Shown here one piece after another: positions 45,201-55,230 of a DNA stretch of 64,000 nucleotides (positions within the stretch are counted from its first letter, which is position 1; each line of letters starts with the position of its first letter). The notes under the pieces were generated by a model. The model did no database searches and was not told the origin of the DNA. It saw nothing but the letters and a program-made list of their open reading frames with translations. Source of the stretch: Motacilla alba alba (Eukaryota; Chordata; Aves; Passeriformes; Motacillidae); assembly GCF_015832195.1 (NCBI RefSeq), contig NC_052028.1, positions 3,887,501-3,951,500 of the forward strand. The letters are read 5' to 3'. The position numbers and the translations under genes were made by a program.

Positions 45201-45558
45201 TTGAAGGTTAAAAATGCATACACATTTTAAAAGCATTTTGGGTGTATCTGTGTAGTGTATAAGACAAACAAAAACACATTATTTGTTTAATTACAACCAC
45301 AGATATCCTTCTAACCCATATTATTTTAGTTGCTTAGTATTATAAAATGTGAAATGAATATTAAAAAACTCAAATCTTTCATATGCATGAAACCTGATCA
45401 CAGCATGCATGGTTCAGGAATCTAAATTCTGGATAACTCAGGGGTTCTGGTATATTATAGCTGATTTTTTTTCACAGATGGAGCTATATTTATTCTGAAA
45501 TCTTACAGTAATGTGGTATGGTTATTCTTGATTTTTAAAATATTCTTCAGTGGTAACT
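45201..45558. other. Non-coding stretch
   Basis: AT-rich unique sequence with a GCATGCATGG word near 45403. Nothing else recognised. Confidence 0.45.
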
Positions 45559-45670
45559 GTTCAAGAACTGGCTGGATGTAGCACTTAGTGCCATAATCTG
45601 GTGATCACTCAAAGCTTGGACTAGATGATCTCTGAGGTCTTTTCCAACCTAAATGCTTCAGTGATTCTGA
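45559..45670 (+). mobile_element. CR1 LINE, short 3' end
   Basis: GGCTGGATGTAGCACTTAGTGCC...TTGGACTAGATGATCTCTGAGG...TTTTCCAACCTAAATGCTTCAGTGATTCTGA is the recognisable CR1 3' terminus. It is only about 110 bp, strongly 5'-truncated and on the plus strand, with no coding sequence left. Confidence 0.85.
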
Positions 45671-46495
45671 ATTTAAATACTCATAACAAGTGTAGGCTTA
45701 GACCTGCAAATTTAGCAATGAACTATTAGCTTTCCTAAATAATGGTTGCATCTTCATGAAGGGTAGCTGTTCTGTGTTTGAGTGTCATAGCTGTGTTTTA
45801 GAGCTTCTGACTTATTAATCAAATGAGATCTGTGATAGCATTTGAAATATATCAAGTTTATATATGCAATCTAGCAGTTAATAGGATATTTATGTATGAC
45901 CACACATGCAGGTATGTTACAGGTGAAGGGGAAGATGTGGGAGCCAGTGTTGCTGAGCTGATCCAATTCTGACCTGCATTTTAATATTCTTGTCACCACC
46001 TAATAATGCTGTAACACACCATGGGGGGCTCCTGTTACTGAGTTTTGCTGGTTTGGGGGTATCTTGTGGAGGTTTTGTGTTTGTGGTGTCATTTATCCTG
46101 CTGCTGAGGGCTTCGTTCAGCGCTGCTCCCTGCAGTGCCAGCCATGGTCCCCTTCAGCCTGGCTGCAGTAGCAACAGGGCTGCTGATTCCAGAAAGCTGG
46201 AATTGCTCCAGCCTGAGCCAGGAGAACACCTGGGTGTGACATTCAGCAGAGCCACCTCTTCCCAGCTGAAGAGAAGTACGGCTGTGCTGAAAATGTCTGA
46301 AAGAATTCATACTGCTGCTCCCTGCAATATATCCAGGATGTATTGTTCCGCTGGCTATTGGGGTTTTACCACCTTCTAACTAATCTGTATGAAAAAGGGA
46401 TTGAAAATGCAAATAGCTTCAGATAGCTCAAGCTGAAAGAGCAGGGAGTTTTCTGATCCATTAATACTGTTCTGGATAGAGGCTTATCTGGCACT
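45671..46495. other. Non-coding stretch
   Basis: Unique sequence. The 129-codon plus frame (45990-46379) overlaps a 73-codon minus frame in a GC-richer patch and shows no known domain. Confidence 0.45.
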
Positions 46496-46760
46496 GGGTT
46501 AATAATGCACATCACAACACTCCCAGCGCCTTGCAGTTCCTTTGGCTTCTGTTAGCAGCACAGCTGGACTCCTACACTGCTTTTACCTTATTTAAAAAAG
46601 AAATCTAATCGGTCATTAAACTGAATTAGCATCTGTAATGAGCCCATCATCCCTTTTCAGCTTTTTTCCTTGCCTGTCTTCAAGAAGCCTCTGTCGGCCT
46701 GTTTGATGTGAGCGTTAACACAGCAGTGTAGTTAAATGCAAAATTTTGTTCTAAGAAATG
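46496..46760. promoter_or_regulatory. Candidate conserved block with clustered TAAT cores
   Basis: Four homeodomain cores lie within 34 bp: TAATC (46606), ATTA (46615), ATTA (46625) and TAAT (46636), in both orientations, with TTAATAATGC near 46499. The surrounding sequence is complex and free of simple repeats. The enhancer reading is inferred. Confidence 0.35.
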
Positions 46761-47891
46761 GTATGATAAAATTTTAATTAATCTTGTTGTTTATTCTGGT
46801 CCCTCCACAGAAAATGAATCTTTTCTCTGCTGTATTTACTAGGGTATGGATTTATTTGAAGTTCCAGTGCTTCTGTGTTAAGATGAATAATTTTTTACTT
46901 ACTAGAGTAAAAGACATAGGTGTGATATAAAGGCAGTTATATATCAGTCTTCGTGTTCAGAACCGTTCTACCACTTGAATATTAGACTTTTTCTTACTTA
47001 TTTCATTGTAACCTCATCCTTCTTTTCTGTCATTACCTGATTTCATGTAAAACTTTCTTCATGTGGTTCTCTTTTTCTTAATTCATTAGATTTGGCATGG
47101 CTGTTTATTGTATCATCTTGGCATCTGGCTAGTGTAGCTCCTTTGAATCAAACAATGTGCTCCAACAAACCCATATAAAATTAACCCTTTTGATCTAAGC
47201 AGACAGGTGCATGCACAGTATGACCAAAATACTTGCTCTGTAAAACTTATTTAGTGAAAGTAAAGCATTTTTGTCTCTCTTGAGCATTTTTGTTCTCTCT
47301 TGTTAACTTGTTTTCATCCAATGGAACATTTAACAGCATTTTCAAAACATTTTTAGAATTTATTATTTACATCTCCTAGTACATCTAGAAGATTACATCT
47401 GCTGTCAAAAGCAGTACCTCTTAACTGGAGGGAAAAAACCCAAACTAAAAAGAGGTCTGCAAAGCTGCACTATAAATAAAGCATTTCAGTCTTGTTTGGA
47501 AAGTTGTAAATCCCTGTACTATAACAAATGTTTTAGGGGAAGTTGTAAATCCCCATGCAATTGAAATATATCAGAAGTATCTTTATGCTATGGTCAGAGC
47601 ATAAAAAATTCTACATGTTTTTGTCTGTGGTTTTTAGGTTGATTAGGGTGGGGTTTTTTTACTTTCTCTGTCATATTGTTGGTTTTGGTTTTTTTTTTCT
47701 TTTTTATCTCTGAATTCTATCATTATTATCCTGCCCAGTGAGGGGTTTGGGGTTTTCCTTAATGATTTACAGCTGTTCTGTGTGAGAAGGGACAGACATG
47801 CAAACTAAATATACAAAAGATATATTTTTTAAAACAAAACGCCAAGGAGTGTTAGAGCACTGTTACAATACCAGAACTCCCACCACAGTCC
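46761..47891. other. Non-coding stretch
   Basis: AT-rich unique sequence. T-rich tracts at about 47653-47705. A local near-duplication of GAGCATTTTTGT.CTCTCTTG occurs at about 47266-47301. No element recognised. Confidence 0.45.
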
Positions 47892-47925
47892 TCATGCATA
47901 TGCATGATATGAGACCACCACGTGG
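47892..47925. promoter_or_regulatory. Perfect POU-dimer (MORE) palindrome plus CCACGTGG E-box
   Basis: TCATGCATATGCATGA (47892-47907) is a perfect 16-bp palindrome. Its core ATGCATATGCAT (47894-47905) is identical to the published MORE element, on which POU factors such as OCT1 and OCT4 bind as homodimers. Eleven bases after the palindrome comes CCACGTGG (47918-47925), a palindromic E-box of the MYC/MAX/USF type. The sequences are certain; binding is inferred. Confidence 0.5.
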
Positions 47926-48149
47926 GAGAAGCAATATGAGCAGGGGGGAGAGAAAATGAATATTGATAAAACATGTCACAAACTGTGAACAGCCCACAGG
48001 AAATATCTAATCTTGGTGGGTGTGCTTAACTGAGACAGATTAAAATCTAAATCCATGCAGCTGATAATGTTTTTTATCTTGAAAGGTCAACTGGGTATTT
48101 GACACTCCTGGTCTGACCAGGAACCTTTGAGAAAGACATTGGGGAGGGT
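47926..48149. other. Non-coding stretch next to the POU palindrome
   Basis: Complex sequence with ATTGATAAAACATGTCAC near 47962 and AGATTAAAATCTAAATC near 48038. It may belong to the same regulatory block, but nothing firm can be said. Confidence 0.3.
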
Positions 48150-48380
48150 GTCTTCAATACGTTTTATTTAGAATGGACATTTATGACTGGTCGTTGACCT
48201 TGGGATTCCATTAGCAGTAATGAAGGGCAGCAGTAATGCCTTGAGCTGAGCGCAGCAAATGATGCATAATACACAGATGAGAGCTCCACGCTGGGCTGGG
48301 CTGTCCCACAGTGCTCTCCCTGCATTCCTGGTGCCAGGGGGATAAAAGGAAGCAGTTAGTGACACTAAAAACAGTGGCAC
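48150..48380. promoter_or_regulatory. Candidate regulatory block: NR5A-like site and repeated AGCAGTAATG
   Basis: TGACCTTGG at 48195-48203 is, on the minus strand, CCAAGGTCA, a full match to the NR5A (SF-1/LRH-1) consensus YCAAGGYCA. AGCAGTAATG occurs twice, 16 bp apart (48213-48222, 48229-48238), followed by a GATGCATAATAC word near 48260. Motifs are observed; function is inferred. Confidence 0.3.
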
Positions 48381-48705
48381 TGCTTTGGAAATATTTTTAG
48401 TTTACAATGCGTTGGAGTTGTGCTTTTTTGTTTCCCTTCTTCCTTTCTCTCCCTTTTCTGCCTCCTCTCTTTGGAAAACATAAGACAGAGTTTCTAATTC
48501 TCTACAGAAACGAGGACAAACTCTGTTTGCCTACTGACATATGAGTTCAGTTGAGGGCTGTCAGAAAGATGTATTACCAAGCACAACAAAATATTTCCAG
48601 AGCGCCCTTACATGAAAATGTTTTAAACTCCATTTATTTGTAGAGTTTCTAACTGGCTCTGGGTGACATTCATTGTACCAGAAGCACAAGTGTTGAAGGA
48701 TCAAC
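48381..48705. other. Non-coding stretch
   Basis: Pyrimidine-rich near 48420-48470, otherwise unique. Nothing recognised. Confidence 0.45.
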
Positions 48706-48805
48706 AATCACAGAGTGGTTTGTGTTGGAAGGGCACTTAAAGATCCTGTAGTTCAAACCTTCTGCCATAGGCAGGGACTTCTCCAAGCTCAGCCAGCCCG
48801 CCCCG
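48706..48805 (-). mobile_element. CR1 LINE, short 3' end (minus strand)
   Basis: AATCACAGAGTGGTTTGTG, TTGGAAGGGCACTTAAAGATCC, AGTTCAAACC and GCCATAGGCAGGGACTT follow in the order of the reverse complement of the CR1 3' terminus. The match fades near 48805. Too short and decayed to code. Confidence 0.8.
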
Positions 48806-51592
48806 ATGAGCAGGAATTCAAGCAAAGGTGCCAAGGAGTTTTCAGACTGAAATACAAGGTGTGCAGGAGGTGGAAGCAGGGAAAGGAGACCAGAGAGGAA
48901 TACACAGATAATGTCTGTGTGTGTGGGATGGGACTGAGGAAATCATCCTTGTGGCTCTCATTCTTCTTGTTCCTCTTTGGTGGGACTTGAGACTGGTTAG
49001 AGCCCAGAGAACTTCAGAAGGAACTGAAATCAACTTCCTAATCCCATGACTTCCCCATCCCTGTGATGTTCTTTAGTTTCTGATAATGAGAAGTCCTGAG
49101 TTAAACACAATATCACCAGTAATCAGGCTGGCTTATATGTGATGAAAGCACAAGAGGAAAAAAAAAAAAAACTAAATTGTATTCTGAGCTGCAGACGTTC
49201 AATTTATGGTAGTGGTCACTGAGAATAGAATATTGCACTCCTTATTTGTCATTATAGTTGGATTTCACCTGAGACAATTTTTAATTCTCTGGATTTTCTT
49301 CCCTATTCCAAATTAATTTATTATTAATGTGAGAGATTTTGTATGTTGGTTTCTCATACAATCAAATATTTTCAAAATGTCCCAGAACATGAAATTTCAC
49401 TTATTTAATATCAGCTTGGTAAAAATATGTATAACTGCATATACTTCAAATAATATTCTTTAGATAATACCTCAGTCTAATCTTTCTTGAAAGGATATAA
49501 AGTACCTAACTTAAGTATGAGATTGTGAGCTGCTCTTGAATTGTGAAGAACAAATGAAGTTATGAGTTTCACATTTGAGTGACTTCTATTAATTGTTTGT
49601 CTTTCCTGTCTGCACTTGCCTAGAGAAAATAGCTCAGCAAAAATTTGTTTAGCCTAAAATACTAATAAATTGCACAGTTCTATCAAGTTCATCTTAAACC
49701 ACTGATTTTTCTTGCCCTCTTTTCCACCCTTGTTATGCAAGTTGTTTATGAAATAACAAATTTTTGATATATCACTAGAAGACCCAAACAATTGGCATTG
49801 TCAGCAAATTAAAACCATAAAGATAGCAGGCATTCAGGCTTTAGAAAGAACATTGTTTTCTTACTGGAATAGGTTGAAAATAAAAACAATAAAAGTTGAC
49901 CACTGAGCCGTGGCAATGTTGGCAGAAGGATGGAGGTTTTAAAGGTCATATTGGATAAATCTTATTTTTAAATGTAAAGTCACCTGAAAATCATACATTT
50001 CCTTGGGAAAAGAAAGTTTGCCTTTGGAAACAAGGCTTGCCAACCTTTATCATTGTACCGAGCTGAAAAAGCAATTGGGAACCCCCTACGACTCACATTT
50101 TCCCTTTCAAAACAAAAGAGGGACAGAAGAGAGAAGCTGCCGCGACCCAAGCAGCAAACTTCACCCATGGTCTGGTATCCAGCGGCTGCCACCAAAAAAC
50201 CCTTTTCCTGAGTCAGAAGGATAATTTCTTCTTTTTTTTGGGGAGGCTTTGGAGCATTGCTGGCGGATGGGCTTTGCTCCTAGCCAGCTGTTGTTGGATT
50301 GTCCCATGGCAGAGCTGGGATCTAGAGGAGCAGCATCTCTGTGGGGTTTGGGTGCCCTGAGCACAGTGTGGAGCCAGCCTCGCCTTAGGACAAGCTCACC
50401 TGCTTTAGTGAGGGGTCACTGAGAAGATCCATGGAAGGAAGTGTGAGGAGACAGGAGCAAAAGGCAAATCTTGACCTCTTCTTCCCCACTGAACCAGAGC
50501 GTGGCACCTCAACCATCCATAAAGGCCTTGCTTTAAATTAGGTGCAATATTTTAGTCTTCTCTCTCTCTTAGCTGAACCTTTTCAAATTTGAGCCTGCTG
50601 AAGGTGTCTAAAGAACCCTTTTCTGTTCATTAACAAGTTTCTGAAGAGAACACTCTGGTAACTACTTGATATATCTGTTTAGTATTTTGTTACATCTTTA
50701 ATACGTGTTACAAAAAAACATTTCCTTTAATGTCCCCTAATCTATAATGCTCTAATGCAAGCTGGGTACTTCTGGGCTGGCACTTCTGCCTCTGGATCAA
50801 GTGCTAAAAGTTCCCATTCAAAGTGCAAAATAAGAAATGTTCGCAGGGTTTAGCTGTGCTGTGCTGGTGCTGGGGTGTGAGGCAGAGTGGATTCACTTTG
50901 GCACAGGCAGGCAAGAGTTGTTACCATGTTATACACAGAGAAACTCTGATTTTTTTGTCTCACCAAACCTTCCAGGAAGGTGGAGCACACTGGGTACTTT
51001 GCTTCCTTTTAGTATTACCAAACATTTATCAATACCTTATCCAACAGACACTGGCTGTATGCATCCTGGGCTCACTTAATCTTAGCTGAGTTTAGACAAT
51101 ATTTGTAACATCTTTTCTCTTCTAGCCTACAGAACAGTACTTAAGTGAAAATTTTAGCATGACATGCTAAAAATCGGTTTGTTACTGTGACTGTTTTCTG
51201 CATAATTGCATACTTAGATTTGAAGAAACATCTTTTCTCTTTTAAATATATTCACAAAATAGATATATTCTAATTATTTGCTCTTGACATGTGTGTGTTT
51301 TAATAAGAATGTGACATTTAAGTGAGAAGTACCTCTTCATCTTGTAAAACTTAAAGCAACAACTAATTAAGGCAGTAGTTCTGTTTTATTTGAAGGGCAG
51401 TTATTTCTTTTGGAATGTGTTGGTTTAAAGTAAATGAGCAGTGTTTTCTGTTTAGGAAATGGAAGTGTTGCATTCTGAGGCCCTGATTTGAAGGTCACTG
51501 CAGCAGTTGGGGCGTGGTGTGAGCAGTGGTGCTCTGGGAGCCCAGGGACACCCAGGGAGGCTCCTGGGAGTGGATTAATTTTGGTTTTTTTT
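48806..51592. other. Long non-coding stretch, nothing firmly recognised
   Basis: Unique AT-rich sequence. A14 near 49160-49173. Frames such as 50003-50224 and 50823-51089 show no known domain. Confidence 0.5.
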
Positions 51593-51624
51593 GGGGGGGG
51601 GGGTTTGTTGATTTTTTTTTTTTT
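51593..51624 (+). repeat. G11 and T13 homopolymer tract
   Basis: A T8 run ends directly in G11 (51593-51603). After TTTGTTGA a T13 run follows (51612-51624). The juxtaposed T, G and T runs are prone to slippage. Confidence 0.85.
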
Positions 51625-53397
51625 AATTAAATATATTGCTGATGCCTTCAATTGTGAGTTGGAGTACTGTAAAGCACCAAAACCTGGAGAAACTTCTCTA
51701 GAAAATATTTTCTGATGCTTCTGCAGGACGGTGGTGCTACAGCAAAGCTGGGTTTTCTGCTGCTTGTCATTCTCAGAAATGCTGCCTTTGAGATACTGCT
51801 TAAAATATAGGAGCATCCAAGCAGCTGGGTTTCATGTTTCCATCTGAATTGTCAAAAGAATCCTGTAACATATTTTTTTTTTAATAAAAAGAAAAAAATC
51901 CTGAGCAACTTCTTCAGTAATGAGAAAATCTGCTCATTAGGTTGTTCCAGCTTTGATTCTGTAGTTTCTGTGATTTGGAGTCAGATACCCAAAACTTCAG
52001 TCTCATTAACACTGAGGAAAAAACAATCTTTTTCTCAAGTGCTTGGCTCTAATCAGTCAAACATTTAAATAGCCTAATATCACTTCCCTGTTAAGAATGA
52101 CTTTTGGTTGGGTTCTGCATAAAGTCTTTTGATTAAATTCTTTTCTTTAAATCCATGAACGTCTCTGTTCATCCTTTTCCAGGAAGACCACAGCATATTT
52201 TATAACAAAGTTGTGTACCTGGTTTAGAATGAGTACCAAGAAGAAAAATTAAATTTACTCTCTCTTAACCAATCAAATCCTCCCATGATTCATAAATGTG
52301 GAACACTTTTGTGTTGTAGGGGTTCAGCTTTGCTTTGCATTATTGCTTGAGCTGAAATTAGTCCTGCTTTTCATTTTTAGTGCATGAAAAACTTGGAAAA
52401 TAAATGCCTTTTAAGAAATTACATATAACCCAGCAATTTGTTACAGTTTTTTTGCTTCATGGATTCTGACATTGCCTAGGAAAACTAAGATTTAAAGTTA
52501 TCATGTAGATACTGCTGTCTCTAATAGTGATGTGTTGAGATGTCACACCTGTCAGCAATTTTTTATATAAAATATTCAGTGTTAAATGATGTCAAAAGCA
52601 AAAGTTTGTTTTTGTTTAAATAAAAAATATTACTTTTTCATCTGCAATTTCACAAATGAACGTGAGAAGGACATTTAGGCATAAAAGAGAAAGGGAGATA
52701 TTCTGAGAATGTACCATGAGTTAATAAACCAATTTAATGTCATCAGTGTAGAAAAAGGGGAAAAAATGCAGTTCTGAATGTTGAGGGAAGAAAAAGTCCA
52801 CATGCACACTCTCTGTAATGAAGAGACTCAGCTGTGGAGAGGTCACAGCACACAAACCAAGTGGGAAAGCTTTGGCTTTTTTGGTTTATAACCTTTTTTA
52901 GGCCATCAGCTGTCTGGAATGGGTAATTTTTTTCCTGAAGTGTAGTTTATTGGTTATAAATTTAGCAAGATGTAATGAATGTTTGATGTTTCTTTAGCCC
53001 AGCCTACCCACTGCTGCAGCAAAGGGATGCAAAGCTCCACTGAAACGGTCAGCTGGAATTTTCAGGATGTAACCAAACACTCTAAGTGAAATGATGCCAT
53101 TCCAACAGAAAGCATTTAGTTGTAGTTCACCTATGTGGAGAAAATAGTGGGTGCCAGAATCAAACCAGAAGTTACTTTCTATTTTATTTAAATAATAGCA
53201 GTTCAGTACGTGCAAATCATTGCCGTAAATAAGCAATTTCTGCTTGTGTTAACTGAAAAATCAATTCATGTCATAGATATTTGTAAAAATAATGGGGAGG
53301 GGTAGGATGAGGCTGGTAAAAATTATTCCTCTTCTTCTTTCCTGACATTTCAGCCCTTGTTCTTAAGGTTGGTTTTTGTTTTTTTTTTTAACCTAAC
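51625..53397. other. Non-coding stretch, nothing recognised
   Basis: AT-rich unique sequence with short T and A runs. No frame longer than 80 codons in its unique part, and no repeat ends seen. Confidence 0.5.
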
Positions 53398-53421
53398 AAA
53401 CTCCTTTATATCAAGGAGTTT
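53398..53421. repeat. Short perfect inverted repeat
   Basis: AAACTCCTT (53398-53406) and AAGGAGTTT (53413-53421) form a 9-bp stem around a 6-nt loop, TATATC. No run of T follows and no gene ends here, so it is not a bacterial-type terminator. Function unknown. Confidence 0.7.
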
Positions 53422-54144
53422 ATCCTTCACTGTCACAGATGCTGGCATGGAATTCAGCTAAAGAAATCGATTTAATGTTTTGATAAAGGAGAAAAATTAA
53501 GTTGGCTTTACAGAGAAAACATTTAATAAGGATAAGAAATAAAGTCAAAACACAAGGTTTGTCTCTTAGTGACCAGAAATAAGACATGAAAAAGCACATA
53601 GCTGCTCCATGTCTTGGTTCTGGAGGACCACTGTCAAGTTGTATTTGGTTTTAATTATAGTTTAGTTAAAGGTCTTACAAAACCTGGTGCAGTTCATAGA
53701 ATAACTAAAATAAATACTTTCTTGAAGTATTTACAGGCAGAATCTCTTCACTTAAATAGGAACCTGAAATTTAAATTATGCAAAGGCTTGAGCTGGATAT
53801 TACTTTTCAAATAAAATTCAGTAGATTGTTCAGCTGAGAGGAAAGGTGAAGGACTAAGAAATGCTCTTTTTTTACTTAGTTGTTTTGTAGTTGAAGCTCC
53901 ATGGGATGGTTTCGTTATCTTCAATTTTTCTGTATTTTTTACCAGGCAATGAGAGAGAATCACGTGTGAGCAGAACTTTCTCCTTAGTTTGTTTTTGGCA
54001 GAGAAAAGGTGCTTTTTGTTGGCTGACCTTCAGTCCTGCTGGGGGTGTCTGAGGCAATTGCAGGGAAGGCACTTTTGCAACGCTTCCCACTTGAGAAGGT
54101 ATTTCATTATTAGTCAGGCAATTCTCACATATAAATCCTTCTCT
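53422..54144. other. Non-coding stretch
   Basis: Unique sequence. A 106-codon minus frame (53872-54192) runs partly into the CR1 remnant and is not a gene. Confidence 0.5.
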
Positions 54145-54255
54145 TAGAATATCCTGAGCTGGAAGGGACCTACAAGAATCGCGAAAGTCCAACTCATTTA
54201 CTGTAGAACTGTGTCACTGACACAGCTGATGGCTTTGTCAAGGTTGCAGAGTACA
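54145..54255 (-). mobile_element. CR1 LINE, 3' end (minus strand)
   Basis: TAGAATATCCTGAGCTGGAAGGGACCTACAAGAATCGCGAAAGTCCAACTC is close to the reverse complement of an avian CR1 3' end. The following CTGTAGAACTGTGTCAC...TGATGGCTTTGTCAAGGTT corresponds, more diverged, to the adjacent CR1 3' region. Better preserved over its first 55 bp than the 48.7-kb copy. Confidence 0.82.
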
Positions 54256-54729
54256 TTTAGGATGGAAGCAGGAATTACGCCAGGAAATGCAGCATCCAGT
54301 GCTTTTTTTGTTTTGTTTCCCCCAGAGAAGGTGGATACAAAATTGGAAGCAGTCCAGGATGGGAGTAGAAGTCCCCATTGCTTGTGGTGTAAGATCCTTG
54401 TGCTTCCAGGCATTTATGCTGCCCTAGTCTGACAAGAAGTCTTTGTTGTTAACTGCATGTCTGGAGAGAAAAGTTTTTCTTTGTTTTTGCTTGGAGGACA
54501 GGCATGGTAGTGAGCCTCAAAGGGGAAAAACCCTATAATCATTTAGGCTGAAATGCTTCTTAATTCAAATGGTGTGCTACTTAGAGAACTTGATAAGAAG
54601 GATTAGAACTGGAAAAGAAAGGCATTTTTAAAAGCAAAGCTATTACAGGGTTCATTACTTTATTTATACGTTCTCCAAAATCACATGAATGAAGGGAAAA
54701 AATGAGGAGAAAAAATACTGGCTTCAGTT
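54256..54729. other. Non-coding stretch
   Basis: Unique sequence. T/G-rich word near 54302-54320. Nothing recognised. Confidence 0.45.
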
Positions 54730-54935
54730 CAGAATGTCAATTACTACTTTTTTTAATCCTCTTTTCACAATTTATTTGACATCTTGAACAGTAGCCAAAA
54801 AAGCTATTATAACTATAAAACATATTCATTGGTATAAATCTCATTAAGTTGAGCAATTTAATTAAGGTATTGACATGCTTAATTGATACGTGCAAGGAGA
54901 GACCATTTTCATATCTAATTTCCATACGTTTTCTG
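54730..54935. promoter_or_regulatory. Candidate conserved non-coding block
   Basis: Complex AT-rich sequence with CTCATTAAG (near 54840), CAATTTAATTAAGG (near 54854) and CTTAATTGATACGTGC (near 54878). The regulatory reading rests only on composition and motif density. Confidence 0.25.
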
Positions 54936-55044
54936 CTTTTAAGAAAACTAGCTCCGTAAAAATGTTATAGATTCAGCTAAGCCCTGTCATCCCAAAGGAG
55001 CACTTGCTGCCATTTACCTTGATTTAGAGCCAACTACTCCTCTA

Positions 55045-55230
55045 AGTGGAGCTCCATTAAATGGATCTGATGTATGTCTGACTCAAACATGCGTCAGCTT
55101 CTCTTATGATCAATAGTGGAATATTTATATTAATAAAGCACCAAGTTAATTAAATAAAATAGTCTTCTGGGTAAACTTAAGATACTAGGGGATGGGCAGC
55201 GAATCAATATACTCTGCCATTTGAACATTA
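55045..55230. promoter_or_regulatory. Candidate conserved non-coding block
   Basis: Contains CCATTAAATGG (a palindrome, near 55052), TTATGATCAATAG (ONECUT/HOX-like, near 55104), ATATTAATAAAGC and AGTTAATTAAATAAAATAG in complex sequence without simple repeats. Inference only. Confidence 0.27.
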
